From positions 124,001-188,000 of the forward strand of contig WTFG01000005.1 in the NCBI GenBank assembly GCA_009835005.1: DNA of 64,000 nt. The letters run 5' to 3'. Position numbers and translations under genes: made by a program. The notes under the pieces were generated by a model, which was given only the letters and a program-made list of their open reading frames with translations, was not told where the DNA came from and made no database searches. Positions 7,597 through 16,590 of this stretch are shown here, one piece after another; positions within the stretch are counted from its first letter, which is position 1; each line of letters opens with the position of its first letter. The DNA is from Flavobacteriaceae bacterium Ap0902 (GTDB taxonomy: Bacteria > Bacteroidota > Bacteroidia > Flavobacteriales > Weeksellaceae).

Positions 7597-8181
7597 ATGA
7601 AATATCATCTAAGTTTATTCTTTTTAAACATAATTTTCCTTTTAAATGCTCAAAGCCAATGGCATGCAGGGATAAGTTATGGAAGTTCAGACCTATTAAG
7701 AAGTCAAAATAGCGATAGTCATTATAATTATTCTAATCAAGAGGGTTCTATTTATGTAGGAAAATATTTTTTCTGGAATAGGAGCAAGACACAAAACATT
7801 CAAAAATATTGGATATTACAACTCAATGGTAACTTTGCCCAATATGAATTATCAATCGCTAATAAGAAAGAAAATGTTTACTCCTCGCAGATCAATACAG
7901 GGATTAGATTTGAGAAAGAATTAAAACCTGATTTAAAATTAGAAAGTTCCATCCTTTTAGGAATGGGCTACCATACTGGATTAACAGAGAGATTAAATTC
8001 TGGAATATATTTTAGAGAAGCTATTATAATAGGTTTAAATAAAACATGGAAATCTGGTTTTAGTAATCAATTTGGTCTTGGTTTTCAACATGCTTCTAAT
8101 GCCAACTTATATCCTTTGAATAGGGGATATGAATTATTATTTCTAACAATAGGAATCATTTGGCCAAAGAAAATTTTATAA
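7597..8181 (+). CDS. PagL-like outer-membrane acyloxyacyl hydrolase (lipid A 3-O-deacylase family)
   Basis: A 194-residue outer-membrane beta-barrel candidate with a signal peptide (cleavage near AQS-QW, residues 18-21) and alternating hydrophobic strands to the C terminus. The stretch GFQHASNANLYPLNRGYE contains His165, Ser167 and Glu179. The spacing H-x-S-x11-E is exactly that of the catalytic triad of Pseudomonas PagL (His126, Ser128, Glu140), which removes the 3-O acyl chain from lipid A. Asn168 following Ser is also typical. The gene stands between fabG (divergent) and a nitroreductase. The function is inferred from triad spacing and barrel shape; overall similarity to PagL is low. Confidence 0.72.
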   Translation: MKYHLSLFFLNIIFLLNAQSQWHAGISYGSSDLLRSQNSDSHYNYSNQEGSIYVGKYFFWNRSKTQNIQKYWILQLNGNFAQYELSIANKKENVYSSQINTGIRFEKELKPDLKLESSILLGMGYHTGLTERLNSGIYFREAIIIGLNKTWKSGFSNQFGLGFQHASNANLYPLNRGYELLFLTIGIIWPKKIL

Positions 8182-8212
8182 TTCACTCAAAAAATATTTA
8201 TATTTATACGCT

Positions 8213-8854
8213 ATGACAGAAAACGCAACCCTAACGGCTTTAAAATGGCGTTATGCAACCAAGAAATTTGATGAGACAAGAAGAGTCCCTTCAGAGAAAT
8301 TAGAAATGCTATTAGAAGGTGGTAATCTTACAGCTACCTCACTAGGGATTCAACCCTTTAAAATGGTAGTGGTAGAGGATCCCAAAATTTTAAAATCCCT
8401 AGAGGAAATTACTTTTTACCAATCCAGTATTCAGACCTGTAGCCATTTGTTAATCTTGTGTGCAGAAACTAATGTAGATGATGCCTATGTAGATAATTTC
8501 ATAGAATTTGTAGCAGAAGCTAGAGGATTAGAGGTTAGTGCGTTAGATGGCTATAAGAAAATGTGCAAGACGTTTATCAATGGTATGTCAGAGGAGACGA
8601 AAAGAGAATGGCTTAAACATCAATGTTATATTGTAATGGGCAATCTACTCACTGTATGTGCCTCTTTAGAAATAGATAGCTGTCCTATGGAAGGATTCAA
8701 TCCACCTGCTTTAGATGAGGTGTTAGGACTGCATAAACATAACCTGAAATCTGTTTTATTAATACCCATAGGATATAGAGCAGAGGATGATAAGTTTTCT
8801 ATTATGGGTAAATTAAGAAAGCCTTTAGAAGACATGGTGGTTAATATAGGCTAG
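8213..8854 (+). CDS. NAD(P)H-dependent nitroreductase family oxidoreductase
   Basis: A 213-residue flavoprotein of the NfsB/FMN-reductase type. It begins with the family signature ALKWRYATKKFDETRRVP (an FMN phosphate-binding arginine/lysine region), has SLGIQPFKMVVV where SxxNxQPW is usual, and ends with the PIGYRAEDDKF...KLRKPLEDMV block that closes the FMN site. Such enzymes reduce nitroaromatics, quinones or flavins with NAD(P)H in the cytosol. It is followed after 16 bases by the symporter gene, so the two may share a transcript. Substrate unknown. Confidence 0.88.
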   Translation: MTENATLTALKWRYATKKFDETRRVPSEKLEMLLEGGNLTATSLGIQPFKMVVVEDPKILKSLEEITFYQSSIQTCSHLLILCAETNVDDAYVDNFIEFVAEARGLEVSALDGYKKMCKTFINGMSEETKREWLKHQCYIVMGNLLTVCASLEIDSCPMEGFNPPALDEVLGLHKHNLKSVLLIPIGYRAEDDKFSIMGKLRKPLEDMVVNIG

Positions 8855-8870
8855 ATTTAAAAATTATTAA

Positions 8871-10181
8871 ATGAGAAAATTAGATTTACATTGGCAGATT
8901 TTAATCGGAATGTTGCTGGGAATTATATTTGGATTCTTTGCAGCAGAAATGAATTGGAATCAGCTCGTAATTGATTGGATAAAACCTTTTGGGACCATAT
9001 TCATCAATATGTTAAAGATGATTGCAGTACCGTTGATTATAGTTTCATTAATTACAGGGATTGCAGAGCTCAAAGATATTTCTAAAATATCCAAAATGGG
9101 TGGTAAAACCATTGGATTCTATTTGATGACAACCGTTATTGCTGTTTCTATTGGATTGCTGCTAGCTAATCTCATAGAACCTGGTTCTTTTATTGATACA
9201 GAGGCTAGAGACCAGTTGATGGAACAATATGCAGGCGATGCGGGAAATAAAATACTAGAAGCGCAAGAACAAAAGAAACAGGGTCCCTTGCAGCCAATTG
9301 TGGATATTGTACCAGATAACTTCTTCTCTGCGATGACAGATAATGGCAAAATGTTACAAGTAATTTTTTTTGCGATTTTAATCGGGATTGGTTTGATATT
9401 GATTCCAGAAGAAAAGGCAAGACCTGTTACTTCCTTTTTTTCTAGCTTGAATGAGGTTATCTTGAAAATTATAGATTTAATTATGCTAGCTGCACCTATT
9501 GGTGTATTTGCTTTGCTAGCTGCCATTCTGGTAGAAATTCCAAGTTTTTCTGTTTTACAAGCATTGCTCGTTTATGCACTAACAGTTGTTGCTGGATTAG
9601 CCATTTTGATATTTGTAATATATTCATCTATCATATCTTTTGTAACAAAATTGAGTTATGTTCAATTTATAAAAGGAATTGCTCCTGCACAGTTAGTTGC
9701 TTTTTCTACAAGTTCTAGTGCAGCCACGCTCCCTGTTACTTTGGAACGAGTCACAGAACATTTGGGAGTAGACGAGGATGTGGCAAGTTTTGTATTGCCA
9801 TTAGGAGCCACCATCAATATGGATGGAACAAGTCTCTACCAAGCAGTAGCTGCGATTTTCATTGCACAGGCTTTTGGGATGGATTTGGATCTTTCTACTC
9901 AAATCATGATTGTACTTACAGCGACTTTGGCATCTATTGGATCTGCCGCTGTGCCTAGTGCTGGGATGGTGATGCTAGTCATTGTATTAGGACAAGCGGG
10001 AATACCAGAGGCTGGATTAGCGCTGATTTTTGCCATTGATAGACCTTTGGATATGTGTAGAACAGTAGTCAATGTAACTTCGGATGCCATGGTTTCTACT
10101 TTGATTGCAAAATCAGAGGATAAACTGCATGTACCAGTAGTGAAAAATTGGGATGATTATTATCCCCCGAAAAAGGACTAA
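8871..10181 (+). CDS. Dicarboxylate/amino acid:cation symporter (DAACS/GltP family)
   Basis: A 436-residue inner-membrane transporter of the glutamate/aspartate:Na+(H+) symporter family, with about eight TM helices and two hairpins. The HP1 serine-rich tip FSTSSSAATLP, the TM7 motif NMDGTSLY and the TM8 motif DRPLDMCRTVVNVTSD are all present. In TM8, Asp, Arg and Asn keep the spacing of GltPh Asp394, Arg397 and Asn401. The Arg predicts an acidic substrate such as aspartate, glutamate or a C4-dicarboxylate. An insertion rich in Gln/Glu lies between TM3 and TM4 (about residues 105-145). Full length and intact. Confidence 0.92.
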   Translation: MRKLDLHWQILIGMLLGIIFGFFAAEMNWNQLVIDWIKPFGTIFINMLKMIAVPLIIVSLITGIAELKDISKISKMGGKTIGFYLMTTVIAVSIGLLLANLIEPGSFIDTEARDQLMEQYAGDAGNKILEAQEQKKQGPLQPIVDIVPDNFFSAMTDNGKMLQVIFFAILIGIGLILIPEEKARPVTSFFSSLNEVILKIIDLIMLAAPIGVFALLAAILVEIPSFSVLQALLVYALTVVAGLAILIFVIYSSIISFVTKLSYVQFIKGIAPAQLVAFSTSSSAATLPVTLERVTEHLGVDEDVASFVLPLGATINMDGTSLYQAVAAIFIAQAFGMDLDLSTQIMIVLTATLASIGSAAVPSAGMVMLVIVLGQAGIPEAGLALIFAIDRPLDMCRTVVNVTSDAMVSTLIAKSEDKLHVPVVKNWDDYYPPKKD

Positions 10182-10217
10182 GTTACTTTTGTTACACGTG
10201 ATATAAATTTACTGTCC

Positions 10218-10225
10218 TAATTTTG
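10218..10225 (+). promoter_or_regulatory. -7 box TAATTTTG upstream of the thioredoxin-like gene
   Basis: TAATTTTG matches TAnnTTTG and ends 15 bases before the ATG at 10241. It overlaps an upstream in-frame TTG (10223) and so decides in favour of the ATG as the start. No clear -33 element. Confidence 0.6.
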
Positions 10226-10240
10226 CATAAAACTTCAACT

Positions 10241-10810
10241 ATGAATTTACTACCCTATTGGAATACAGCTATATCATTAGAGCAATATATGAGTGATATG
10301 AAAACGGTAATTGATACAGAAAGTGCTGGAGATTTAACTAAATTCTATGGCATCAATTACCAAAGGATGCGACGTTTGGAGAAGAAGATTGCATTAAGTC
10401 CAGAAGAAACCCTTGAAATTAAAAATATCAAGAAACCCCTAAATCTATTAATCATTACAGAGGGTTGGTGTGGGGATGCCGCTCAGATTATTCCTGTAAT
10501 TAAAAAAATGGTAGATGCATCAGATGATTTATCTTTTAAATTAATTTACCGTGATTTAAATTTAGATTTAATGAATCAATATTTAACCAATGGTGCGCAA
10601 TCTATACCTATTGTTTTAGGAATGAATATGCAAGGTGAATCTAGGTTTAGATGGGGGCCACGTCCAATTTTTGGTATGGATTTATTAAAACAATATAAAG
10701 ATGGAACTTTAAGTAAAGATGATTTTGCCATATCTTTGCAAAAGACATACAATAAAGATAAAGGACAATCAATCATTCATGAACTTTTAGAAAAATTTAG
10801 AAATGCATAA
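10241..10810 (+). CDS. Thioredoxin-family protein with CxxA active site
   Basis: A 189-residue cytosolic protein of the Thioredoxin_9-like group. The active-site region reads ITEGWCGDAAQIIPV: the first Cys of the CxxC motif is present, the second is replaced by Ala. This WCGDA form is common in this family and excludes ordinary dithiol chemistry, leaving a monothiol or binding role. A cis-Pro region follows (QSIPIVLG), and a small C-terminal helical part. No signal peptide. The stop codon overlaps the start of the downstream TlpA-like lipoprotein gene by eight bases, which suggests translational coupling and a shared task. Confidence 0.82.
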   Translation: MNLLPYWNTAISLEQYMSDMKTVIDTESAGDLTKFYGINYQRMRRLEKKIALSPEETLEIKNIKKPLNLLIITEGWCGDAAQIIPVIKKMVDASDDLSFKLIYRDLNLDLMNQYLTNGAQSIPIVLGMNMQGESRFRWGPRPIFGMDLLKQYKDGTLSKDDFAISLQKTYNKDKGQSIIHELLEKFRNA

Positions 10811-11348
10811 ATATTTAATTGGAACCATATTAATGCTATTGATTTGGTCTTGCTCAGAGCAAAAGTCAGAAACAGTTCTAAATCCATCTACGGCAGAAAC
10901 CGTTGGCACTATGGAGGGAACTGATGCTATTCCTTCTTATATGGATGTAGATTTAAAAGGATACAAAACGCCAGATGTTAATTTAAACAGCCTGTATGGG
11001 GAGGTGGTTTTCGTTAATTTTTGGGGAAGTTGGTGTCCACCGTGTAGAATAGAAATGCCTAGCATCCAAGCGTTATATGATGATTATGGAGATAAAGTTA
11101 AATTTGTGACTATCGCATTTGAAAGGGAACATGGCAAGCATATAGAGTTTATCAATCAAAATGGATATACTTTTCCAGTTTATGAAGCCGTTTCTCCTAT
11201 GGAATCTGAGTTAAAACCACAGGGCTTCCCGACTACACTAATTATTAACAAAAAAGGCGAAATTTTGCTAAAGGATATTGGTGCCAGAGATTGGAACGCC
11301 CAAGAAGTTAGAAATCAATTGGATGAGCTTCTATCAGAGAGTATCTAG
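10803..11348 (+). CDS. TlpA-family thiol-disulfide oxidoreductase, lipoprotein
   Basis: A 181-residue predicted lipoprotein (lipobox WSC, Cys17) with a thioredoxin fold of TlpA/ResA type. The redox motif is WGSWCPPCR with Cys78 and Cys81, and the cis-Pro is in GFPTTLII. Proteins of this kind reduce or exchange disulfides on the outer side of the inner membrane, for example in cytochrome c maturation or oxidative-stress defence. Its start overlaps the end of the CxxA thioredoxin gene, so the pair is an operon with one cytosolic and one periplasmic member. Confidence 0.88.
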   Translation: MHKYLIGTILMLLIWSCSEQKSETVLNPSTAETVGTMEGTDAIPSYMDVDLKGYKTPDVNLNSLYGEVVFVNFWGSWCPPCRIEMPSIQALYDDYGDKVKFVTIAFEREHGKHIEFINQNGYTFPVYEAVSPMESELKPQGFPTTLIINKKGEILLKDIGARDWNAQEVRNQLDELLSESI

Positions 11349-11397
11349 AAGCTGGAATAATTTTTGACCTCTCTAAATAAATATTAAAACGATTATA

Positions 11398-11733
11398 ATG
11401 AGTAAACTATCAATGATAACCAGCTTTTGGAAAAATAGAGATCAATTTGAACGTGTTTTTACCAAAGAGAAATTTGATGCAATGACTAGAATGATCCCAT
11501 TGATTTATAAAGGTGAGTATAAGCCTTCTAAATGGCGTCATTTAGTTATAGGTGTTGCAGCTATTGTATATGTAGTCTCCCCATTAGATTTCTTACCAGA
11601 AGTTGCCTTGGGTCCTATAGGAATATTAGATGACATTGCGATTCTTGCATTTGGTATTAAGTATATTAATAAAGAATTGAATCACTTTTTAGAATGGGAG
11701 GATAATCTAAGAGACACTATATTCAACGATTAA
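11398..11733 (+). CDS. DUF1232 (YkvA-like) small membrane protein
   Basis: A 111-residue protein whose second half carries the DUF1232 core VIGVAAIVYVVSPLDFLPE followed by GILDDIAILAFGIKYI, a short pair of membrane-associated helices with the conserved SP-D-P-E and DD residues. The biochemical role of the family is not known. It starts 50 bases after the TlpA-like gene in the same direction and is closed by a clear terminator hairpin, so it probably ends that transcription unit. Confidence 0.85.
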   Translation: MSKLSMITSFWKNRDQFERVFTKEKFDAMTRMIPLIYKGEYKPSKWRHLVIGVAAIVYVVSPLDFLPEVALGPIGILDDIAILAFGIKYINKELNHFLEWEDNLRDTIFND

Positions 11734-11760
11734 AATATTTTTTATAAATAAATATTTTTG

Positions 11761-11797
11761 AAATCCTGTGGTTTAATAGCACAGGATTTCTTATTTT
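11761..11797 (+). terminator. Intrinsic terminator after the DUF1232 gene
   Basis: Perfect 10-bp stem AAATCCTGTG / CACAGGATTT (11761-11770 and 11780-11789) with a 9-base loop, followed by a T-rich tail CTTATTTT. It ends the thioredoxin-TlpA-DUF1232 unit before miaA. Confidence 0.78.
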
Positions 11798-11867
11798 GTG
11801 AAAGTTTTTTAAAATTAATTAATTCTTTTAATTACAAATTCAGTCCTTGGAGGCAATGGAGAATAAA

Positions 11868-12776
11868 ATGAGCAAAACTTTGATTGTGATAGTTGGTCCT
11901 ACAGCTATTGGCAAAACTTCTTTAGCCATAGAAATTGCTACTCATTTTAATACAGAAATTCTATCAAGTGATAGCAGACAATTTTATAAAGAAATGTCTA
12001 TTGGCACAGCCGTTCCCACCAAAGAAGAATTGGCAAGAGTTCCTCATCATTTCATACATCATTTGAGTATTGAGCAAGCATATTCTGTTGGAGATTTTGA
12101 GAGAGACGCGATTCAATTCATCAGCGATTATTTTAAGGAGCATCATGTTTTGGTGATGGTAGGGGGCTCTGGTTTATATGAAAAAGCCGTGACAGAAGGC
12201 TTGGACTACTTTCCCGATGTGCCAGAGGATTATAGAGTTAAGCTTAATCATGAATTAGAAGAATTTGGCTTAGAAAAACTTCAAAAAGAATTAAAAGAAA
12301 AAGATTCTGTTTATTTTGAGGAGGTGGATGTGCATAATGCCCAACGGGTAATACGGGCATTAGAAGTTATAAGGTTTACGGGTAAACCATTTTCTTTTTA
12401 TAGATCTAAGCAAAAGAAAGACAGAGGCTTTAACATTATTAAAATTGGCCTAAGAAGTCAAAGAGAAATTATCTATGACAGAATTAACCAACGGGTAGAC
12501 CAAATGATGAAAGATGGCTTGTTAGAGGAGGTTAAACGTCTTTTACCATACAGGCATTTAAATGCGCTCAATACAGTAGGTTATAAAGAATTATTTGGCT
12601 ATTTAGATGGCAAAATAGATTTAGATTTTGCGGTTTCAGAAATTAAAAAAAATACCAGACGATTTGCCAAAAGGCAATTGACTTGGTATAGAAAACAGGA
12701 TGATATTGCTTGGTTTCAGCCTAATGAAAGTCTACAAGTAATAGAACATATCCAACGGAATTTAGAAGTCTCATAA
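11868..12776 (+). CDS. miaA: tRNA dimethylallyltransferase
   Basis: A 302-residue MiaA, which transfers a dimethylallyl group to N6 of A37 in tRNAs reading UNN codons. The P-loop GPTAIGKTSLA is at the very N terminus, SSDSRQFYKEMSIGTA is the DSxQ-type substrate loop, and HNAQRVIRALEVI with the later RFAKRQLTWYRK are typical tRNA-contact segments. Two further in-frame starts, ATG 11856 and TTG 11847, lie upstream. The ATG at 11868 was chosen because it puts the first beta strand and P-loop at the usual distance from the N terminus. It is followed closely by psd in the same direction. Confidence 0.93.
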   Translation: MSKTLIVIVGPTAIGKTSLAIEIATHFNTEILSSDSRQFYKEMSIGTAVPTKEELARVPHHFIHHLSIEQAYSVGDFERDAIQFISDYFKEHHVLVMVGGSGLYEKAVTEGLDYFPDVPEDYRVKLNHELEEFGLEKLQKELKEKDSVYFEEVDVHNAQRVIRALEVIRFTGKPFSFYRSKQKKDRGFNIIKIGLRSQREIIYDRINQRVDQMMKDGLLEEVKRLLPYRHLNALNTVGYKELFGYLDGKIDLDFAVSEIKKNTRRFAKRQLTWYRKQDDIAWFQPNESLQVIEHIQRNLEVS

Positions 12777-12793
12777 CTTTAAAGGCAATATGT

Positions 12794-13681
12794 ATGAAGA
12801 TTAGATATATAGATAGAAAAAGTGGTGAGATTAGAATAGAAAGCCCTCCAGCAGAGGGTTTATTGAGATTATTATATGATAATCCTTTTGGTAAAAGAAC
12901 CATTTTGCCTTTGGTTAAAAGAAAGATTATTACCAGGTATTATGGGAATAAGATGAATCAACCTTCTTCTGTAAACAAAATAGATTCATTTATAAGAAAA
13001 ACAAATATAAATATAGAAGAAGCGGAAAAGCCAGTTAATGAATACACTTCTTTTAATGATTTCTTTGCGCGGAAATTAAGAGTGGGAGCAAGAAAAATTC
13101 AGAATGGAATAGTTTCCCCAGGAGATGGCAGATTATTGGCATTCACAGATTTGGACCATGTCAATAATTTTTATGTTAAAGGGAGAAGATTTACTTTGGC
13201 AGAATTCTTAGGAGGAGATGTCTTGGCTCAAAGATTCAAGAATCATTCGCTTATCATTTTGCGATTAGCGCCTAGTGATTATCATAGATATCACTTTCCC
13301 TATGCGGGAATACCAGGGAGAATAAAACATATCCATGGTAAATATTATTCTGTTTCTCCCATTGCTTTGGCTAGGAATTTTACTAAGGTATTTTGTGAAA
13401 ATAAGAGAGAATACTGTATTTTAAAAACCAAAGAACAAGGAGATATTTTAGTTGCTCCTGTGGGTGCAACATTGGTTGGTAGTATGATTTCAACCTATAC
13501 GCCATTTGAGGAAGTTGAAAAAGGAGATGAAATGGGTTATTTTGAATTTGGAGGGTCTACCGTTGTTTTATTAATAGACGCATCTAAGTTCAAAATAGAT
13601 GAAGACCTCATTAGAAATACCAAAAATCGGTTAGAAACATTGGTTCAAATGGGAGAACAGATAGGAGTAGAGATCACATAA
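12794..13681 (+). CDS. psd: Phosphatidylserine decarboxylase
   Basis: A 295-residue proenzyme of phosphatidylserine decarboxylase, which makes phosphatidylethanolamine at the inner membrane. It shows the N-terminal NEYTSFNDFFARKL motif, SPGDGR, the DYHRYHFP segment with active-site histidines, and the self-cleavage site FGGSTVV near residue 250, where the Ser becomes the pyruvoyl group of the alpha chain. Its partner pssA lies at 24773-25519. The gene follows miaA after 17 bases and is probably co-transcribed; it ends 10 bases from the convergent csaA. Confidence 0.93.
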   Translation: MKIRYIDRKSGEIRIESPPAEGLLRLLYDNPFGKRTILPLVKRKIITRYYGNKMNQPSSVNKIDSFIRKTNINIEEAEKPVNEYTSFNDFFARKLRVGARKIQNGIVSPGDGRLLAFTDLDHVNNFYVKGRRFTLAEFLGGDVLAQRFKNHSLIILRLAPSDYHRYHFPYAGIPGRIKHIHGKYYSVSPIALARNFTKVFCENKREYCILKTKEQGDILVAPVGATLVGSMISTYTPFEEVEKGDEMGYFEFGGSTVVLLIDASKFKIDEDLIRNTKNRLETLVQMGEQIGVEIT

Positions 13682-13691
13682 ATTTTTGTGT

Positions 13692-14027
13692 TTAGCCAAT
13701 GATGCTTCCATTGGCTATTTCTTTATCTGGTTTAATTAACACCACCTGATTATCCTCATCATAAATACCCATCACCAAACATTCAGACATAAAGTTAGCA
13801 ATTTGTTTAGGTGCGAAGTTCACCACCGCAATAATTTGTTTTCCTATTAATTCATTTTTGTCATAATGAAACGTAATCTGGGCAGAAGTTTTCTTTATCC
13901 CAATATTAGATCCAAAATCAACTTTTAATTTATAAGATGGTTTTCTAGCCTCTGGGAAGTCATTTACTTCTATGATGGTCCCTACACGCATTTGTATTTT
14001 CTCAAAATCTTTCCAATTAATTTCCAT
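13692..14027 (-). CDS. csaA: CsaA-like tRNA-binding protein
   Basis: A 111-residue stand-alone tRNA-binding (OB-fold) domain. IQMRVGTIIEVNDFPEARKPSY and FAPKQIANFMSECLVMG match CsaA of Bacillus, described as an export-related chaperone that also binds tRNA, and the similar domain of MetG and PheT. It is cytosolic and probably dimeric. Convergent with psd, divergent from the porin gene. The family assignment is firm; the physiological role in this phylum is not established. Confidence 0.88.
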   Translation of the reverse strand: MEINWKDFEKIQMRVGTIIEVNDFPEARKPSYKLKVDFGSNIGIKKTSAQITFHYDKNELIGKQIIAVVNFAPKQIANFMSECLVMGIYDEDNQVVLIKPDKEIANGSIIG

Positions 14028-14089
14028 AAATTATCCTTTATTTAATATTAAATACCAAAATTAATTAGATTTTTGTAAAAAAAATAAGC

Positions 14090-15238
14090 ATGAGGAAATT
14101 ATCAACGTTTTTCATAGGTTTATCGGCATCCATTCTAACGGCACAAATACCTGTTGCAACGGACACCGTTATAGATAGAACTTCAGAAGCCCAAAAAATC
14201 AACATAGGAGATTTTGTGGAAATGTCTGGTCAATGGTTTATTTCTTATCGGGATATCCATGAGGATTATATCGCCACAGATGGTTCTACCATGAAAGATC
14301 ATCAAAGTTCTGTATTTTTAAAACGATCTTATTTCACATTAGAAAAAGATTTGAATGCAACTTTTTCTGTACGTTATACACAAGATATTACCATAGATAC
14401 AGAGGGAGACGATGCAGGAAATGTAGAGACTAGATTAAAATATTTATATGTGCGAGCCAAACCAAAAGTAAATATAGATTGGCTCACAGGGCTTTGGATA
14501 GAAGGGGGGATGGTACATAGACCATGGTTAGATTACGAACAGAAAGTTAATACCTATCGCGCCCAAGACAACATGGCCATAGAAAGAAATAAGATTTTTA
14601 ATTCTGCCGATTTTGGGCTTACTGTGGGTGGGAATATTGGACCAAAAATGGATCGTGAATTTTTAAAAACCACCAATGGTGCCATGAAAGGAAAATACCT
14701 AACCTATGTATTGGGTATTTATAATGGCGGTGGATACTCTGGTGCAGAAAAGAATAACAACAAGGTAATAGCTGGAAGATTTTCTGTTAGACCCTTGCCA
14801 GCAATCATTCCAGAATTACAATTTTCTGGTTACTTCAATGTCGGAAAAGGCAACACAGAATATAACCCAGATTTTAATCAATGGTTGGGAATGGCTGCTT
14901 ATACAGGCAGAAACCTAACGCTAACAGCGCAATATCATGATGGGACAGGCGATTACAAAGGTAGATATGTAGAAGCAGACGACCCCTCTAAAGCATTGGA
15001 CAATCATGGTTATAGTATCTTTGGAGAATATAAAATTGGAAACACCCCATGGGCTATATGGGGCAGACATGATTCATTTACTCTAGAAAATGGAATAGAT
15101 GATGATATCACTAGAAATATAGGCGGAATATCTTACCGTTATAATAGAAACATACGTCTAATTGCCAATACAGAACATACCAAACAATTAGACGATAAAA
15201 CAGAAATCTATGAACTCACCCTGGAAATCGTATTCTAG
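14090..15238 (+). CDS. Outer-membrane beta-barrel porin
   Basis: A 382-residue protein with a signal peptide ending near LTAQ (residue 19) and a body of alternating amphipathic strands with many aromatic girdle residues, ending in the terminal Phe of LTLEIVF that is typical of barrel substrates of the BAM machinery. The segments GLWIEGGMVHRPWLDYEQ and YLTYVLGIYNGGGYSG resemble phosphate-selective or polyanion porins of Bacteroidota. The transported solute is unknown. Its stop codon overlaps that of the convergent DUF819 gene (TAG and CTA share bases 15236-15237). Confidence 0.78.
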   Translation: MRKLSTFFIGLSASILTAQIPVATDTVIDRTSEAQKINIGDFVEMSGQWFISYRDIHEDYIATDGSTMKDHQSSVFLKRSYFTLEKDLNATFSVRYTQDITIDTEGDDAGNVETRLKYLYVRAKPKVNIDWLTGLWIEGGMVHRPWLDYEQKVNTYRAQDNMAIERNKIFNSADFGLTVGGNIGPKMDREFLKTTNGAMKGKYLTYVLGIYNGGGYSGAEKNNNKVIAGRFSVRPLPAIIPELQFSGYFNVGKGNTEYNPDFNQWLGMAAYTGRNLTLTAQYHDGTGDYKGRYVEADDPSKALDNHGYSIFGEYKIGNTPWAIWGRHDSFTLENGIDDDITRNIGGISYRYNRNIRLIANTEHTKQLDDKTEIYELTLEIVF

Positions 15239-16518
15239 CCTACCGCTACAATTTCCATAAGAATAGCACAAATCAAAGCACCATAAGTACCCAAAGCATA
15301 GCCCAATACCGCCATAAGGACACCTACAGATGCCAAACTAGGATTAAATGCAGAAGCCACAATAGGAGCACTTGCCGCGCCCCCTACGTTGGCCTGGGAC
15401 CCTACTGCCACAAAGAAAAATGGTGCTTTGATGATTTTAGCCGTTACCAAAAGGATGATGACATGCACAAGCATCCAAGTAAGACCAATAGCGAAGAGAC
15501 CTAAATTTTCCTTATCAAAAATCTGCTCCAAATCCATTTTAATACCAATGGTGGCTACCAAAATATAAATAAAAACAGAACCCCATCTGGTAGCGCCGAC
15601 ACCTTCTAATCTTCTAGCCTTTGTAAAAGATAGAACCAGTCCTATTGTCGTCGCAATCACTACAAGCCAGAAAAAACCACTTGCCAGTGATTGTAAATTC
15701 ATCCCTTGTAAAGCTGTAATATTATCCTGCATAATAGGTGTAATTGTATCAGACCCCCAATGTGCCAAAGCCACCCCACCAAAGGCAACAGCCATCATAA
15801 TGAAAACCTCTGATGTCGTAGGAATCTTCTTAACAGATGCTTGGTAATCCTCCATTCTCTGTTCCAATTCTAGAATAGCAGAATTATCGGCATTTAATAA
15901 TTTGTTGGTTTTATCTCTAAAGTTCGCGCCCACCAAAAGCAGCGCCATCCAGATATTTGCTACAATTACATCTACCACAATCATGATCCCAAATATATTA
16001 TCAGAAACCTCAAACACCTCTTTCATGGCCGTTTGGTTGGCGCCTCCACCAATCCAACTACCTGCAATCGTAGACATACCACGCCACAATTCATCCAACG
16101 TGATATTCCCAGGGATTAAAGAAGGAAACACATATTCCAACATCAACAAAGAAATTGGCCCACCCAAAACAATCCCTAATGTCCCTGCAAGAAACATAAT
16201 AATTGCTTTAGGTCCCAGTTTCATAATACCTTTAAAATCAATACCCAAACAAAGCAAAATCAAGGCGGCTGGCAACAAATATCTAGAGGCCACAAAATAT
16301 AATTGGGATACCTCACCATCTACCAAGCCCAAGGGCCATTTTAATAGCGCTGGCACAAAATAACAAAGCAATAAAGACGGAACATAAATAAAGAATTTCT
16401 TCCAAAATGGAATCCCAGAAGATTCTAAATAAAAAATAATACCTAAAACCGCCATCAGTATTCCTAATACAACGGCATCATTTGTAAAATAAGGGGTAGA
16501 TTCTATCATATTTTCCAT
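15235..16518 (-). CDS. DUF819 family integral membrane protein
   Basis: A 427-residue polytopic inner-membrane protein with about ten or eleven hydrophobic helices. Conserved features of DUF819 are GSWIGGGANQTAMKE near one third of the length and GSQANVGGAASAPIVASAFN near the C terminus; such repeated glycine-rich breaks suggest an inverted-repeat transporter fold. The substrate is unknown. ATG 16518 was taken as the start; a TTG at 16536 would add six residues but overlaps a TATATTCG promoter-like sequence. It shares its 3' end with the porin gene. Confidence 0.85.
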   Translation of the reverse strand: MENMIESTPYFTNDAVVLGILMAVLGIIFYLESSGIPFWKKFFIYVPSLLLCYFVPALLKWPLGLVDGEVSQLYFVASRYLLPAALILLCLGIDFKGIMKLGPKAIIMFLAGTLGIVLGGPISLLMLEYVFPSLIPGNITLDELWRGMSTIAGSWIGGGANQTAMKEVFEVSDNIFGIMIVVDVIVANIWMALLLVGANFRDKTNKLLNADNSAILELEQRMEDYQASVKKIPTTSEVFIMMAVAFGGVALAHWGSDTITPIMQDNITALQGMNLQSLASGFFWLVVIATTIGLVLSFTKARRLEGVGATRWGSVFIYILVATIGIKMDLEQIFDKENLGLFAIGLTWMLVHVIILLVTAKIIKAPFFFVAVGSQANVGGAASAPIVASAFNPSLASVGVLMAVLGYALGTYGALICAILMEIVAVG

Positions 16519-16590
16519 AAATGCGAATATAAACAATTCAAAGAAATGTTAATTTATTTTATAGTAGAATAACGATGATGTTTTTGATGA

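Noticed and set aside
10223-10240. TTG at 10223 as start of the thioredoxin-like gene
   Set aside because: It overlaps the TAATTTTG promoter box.
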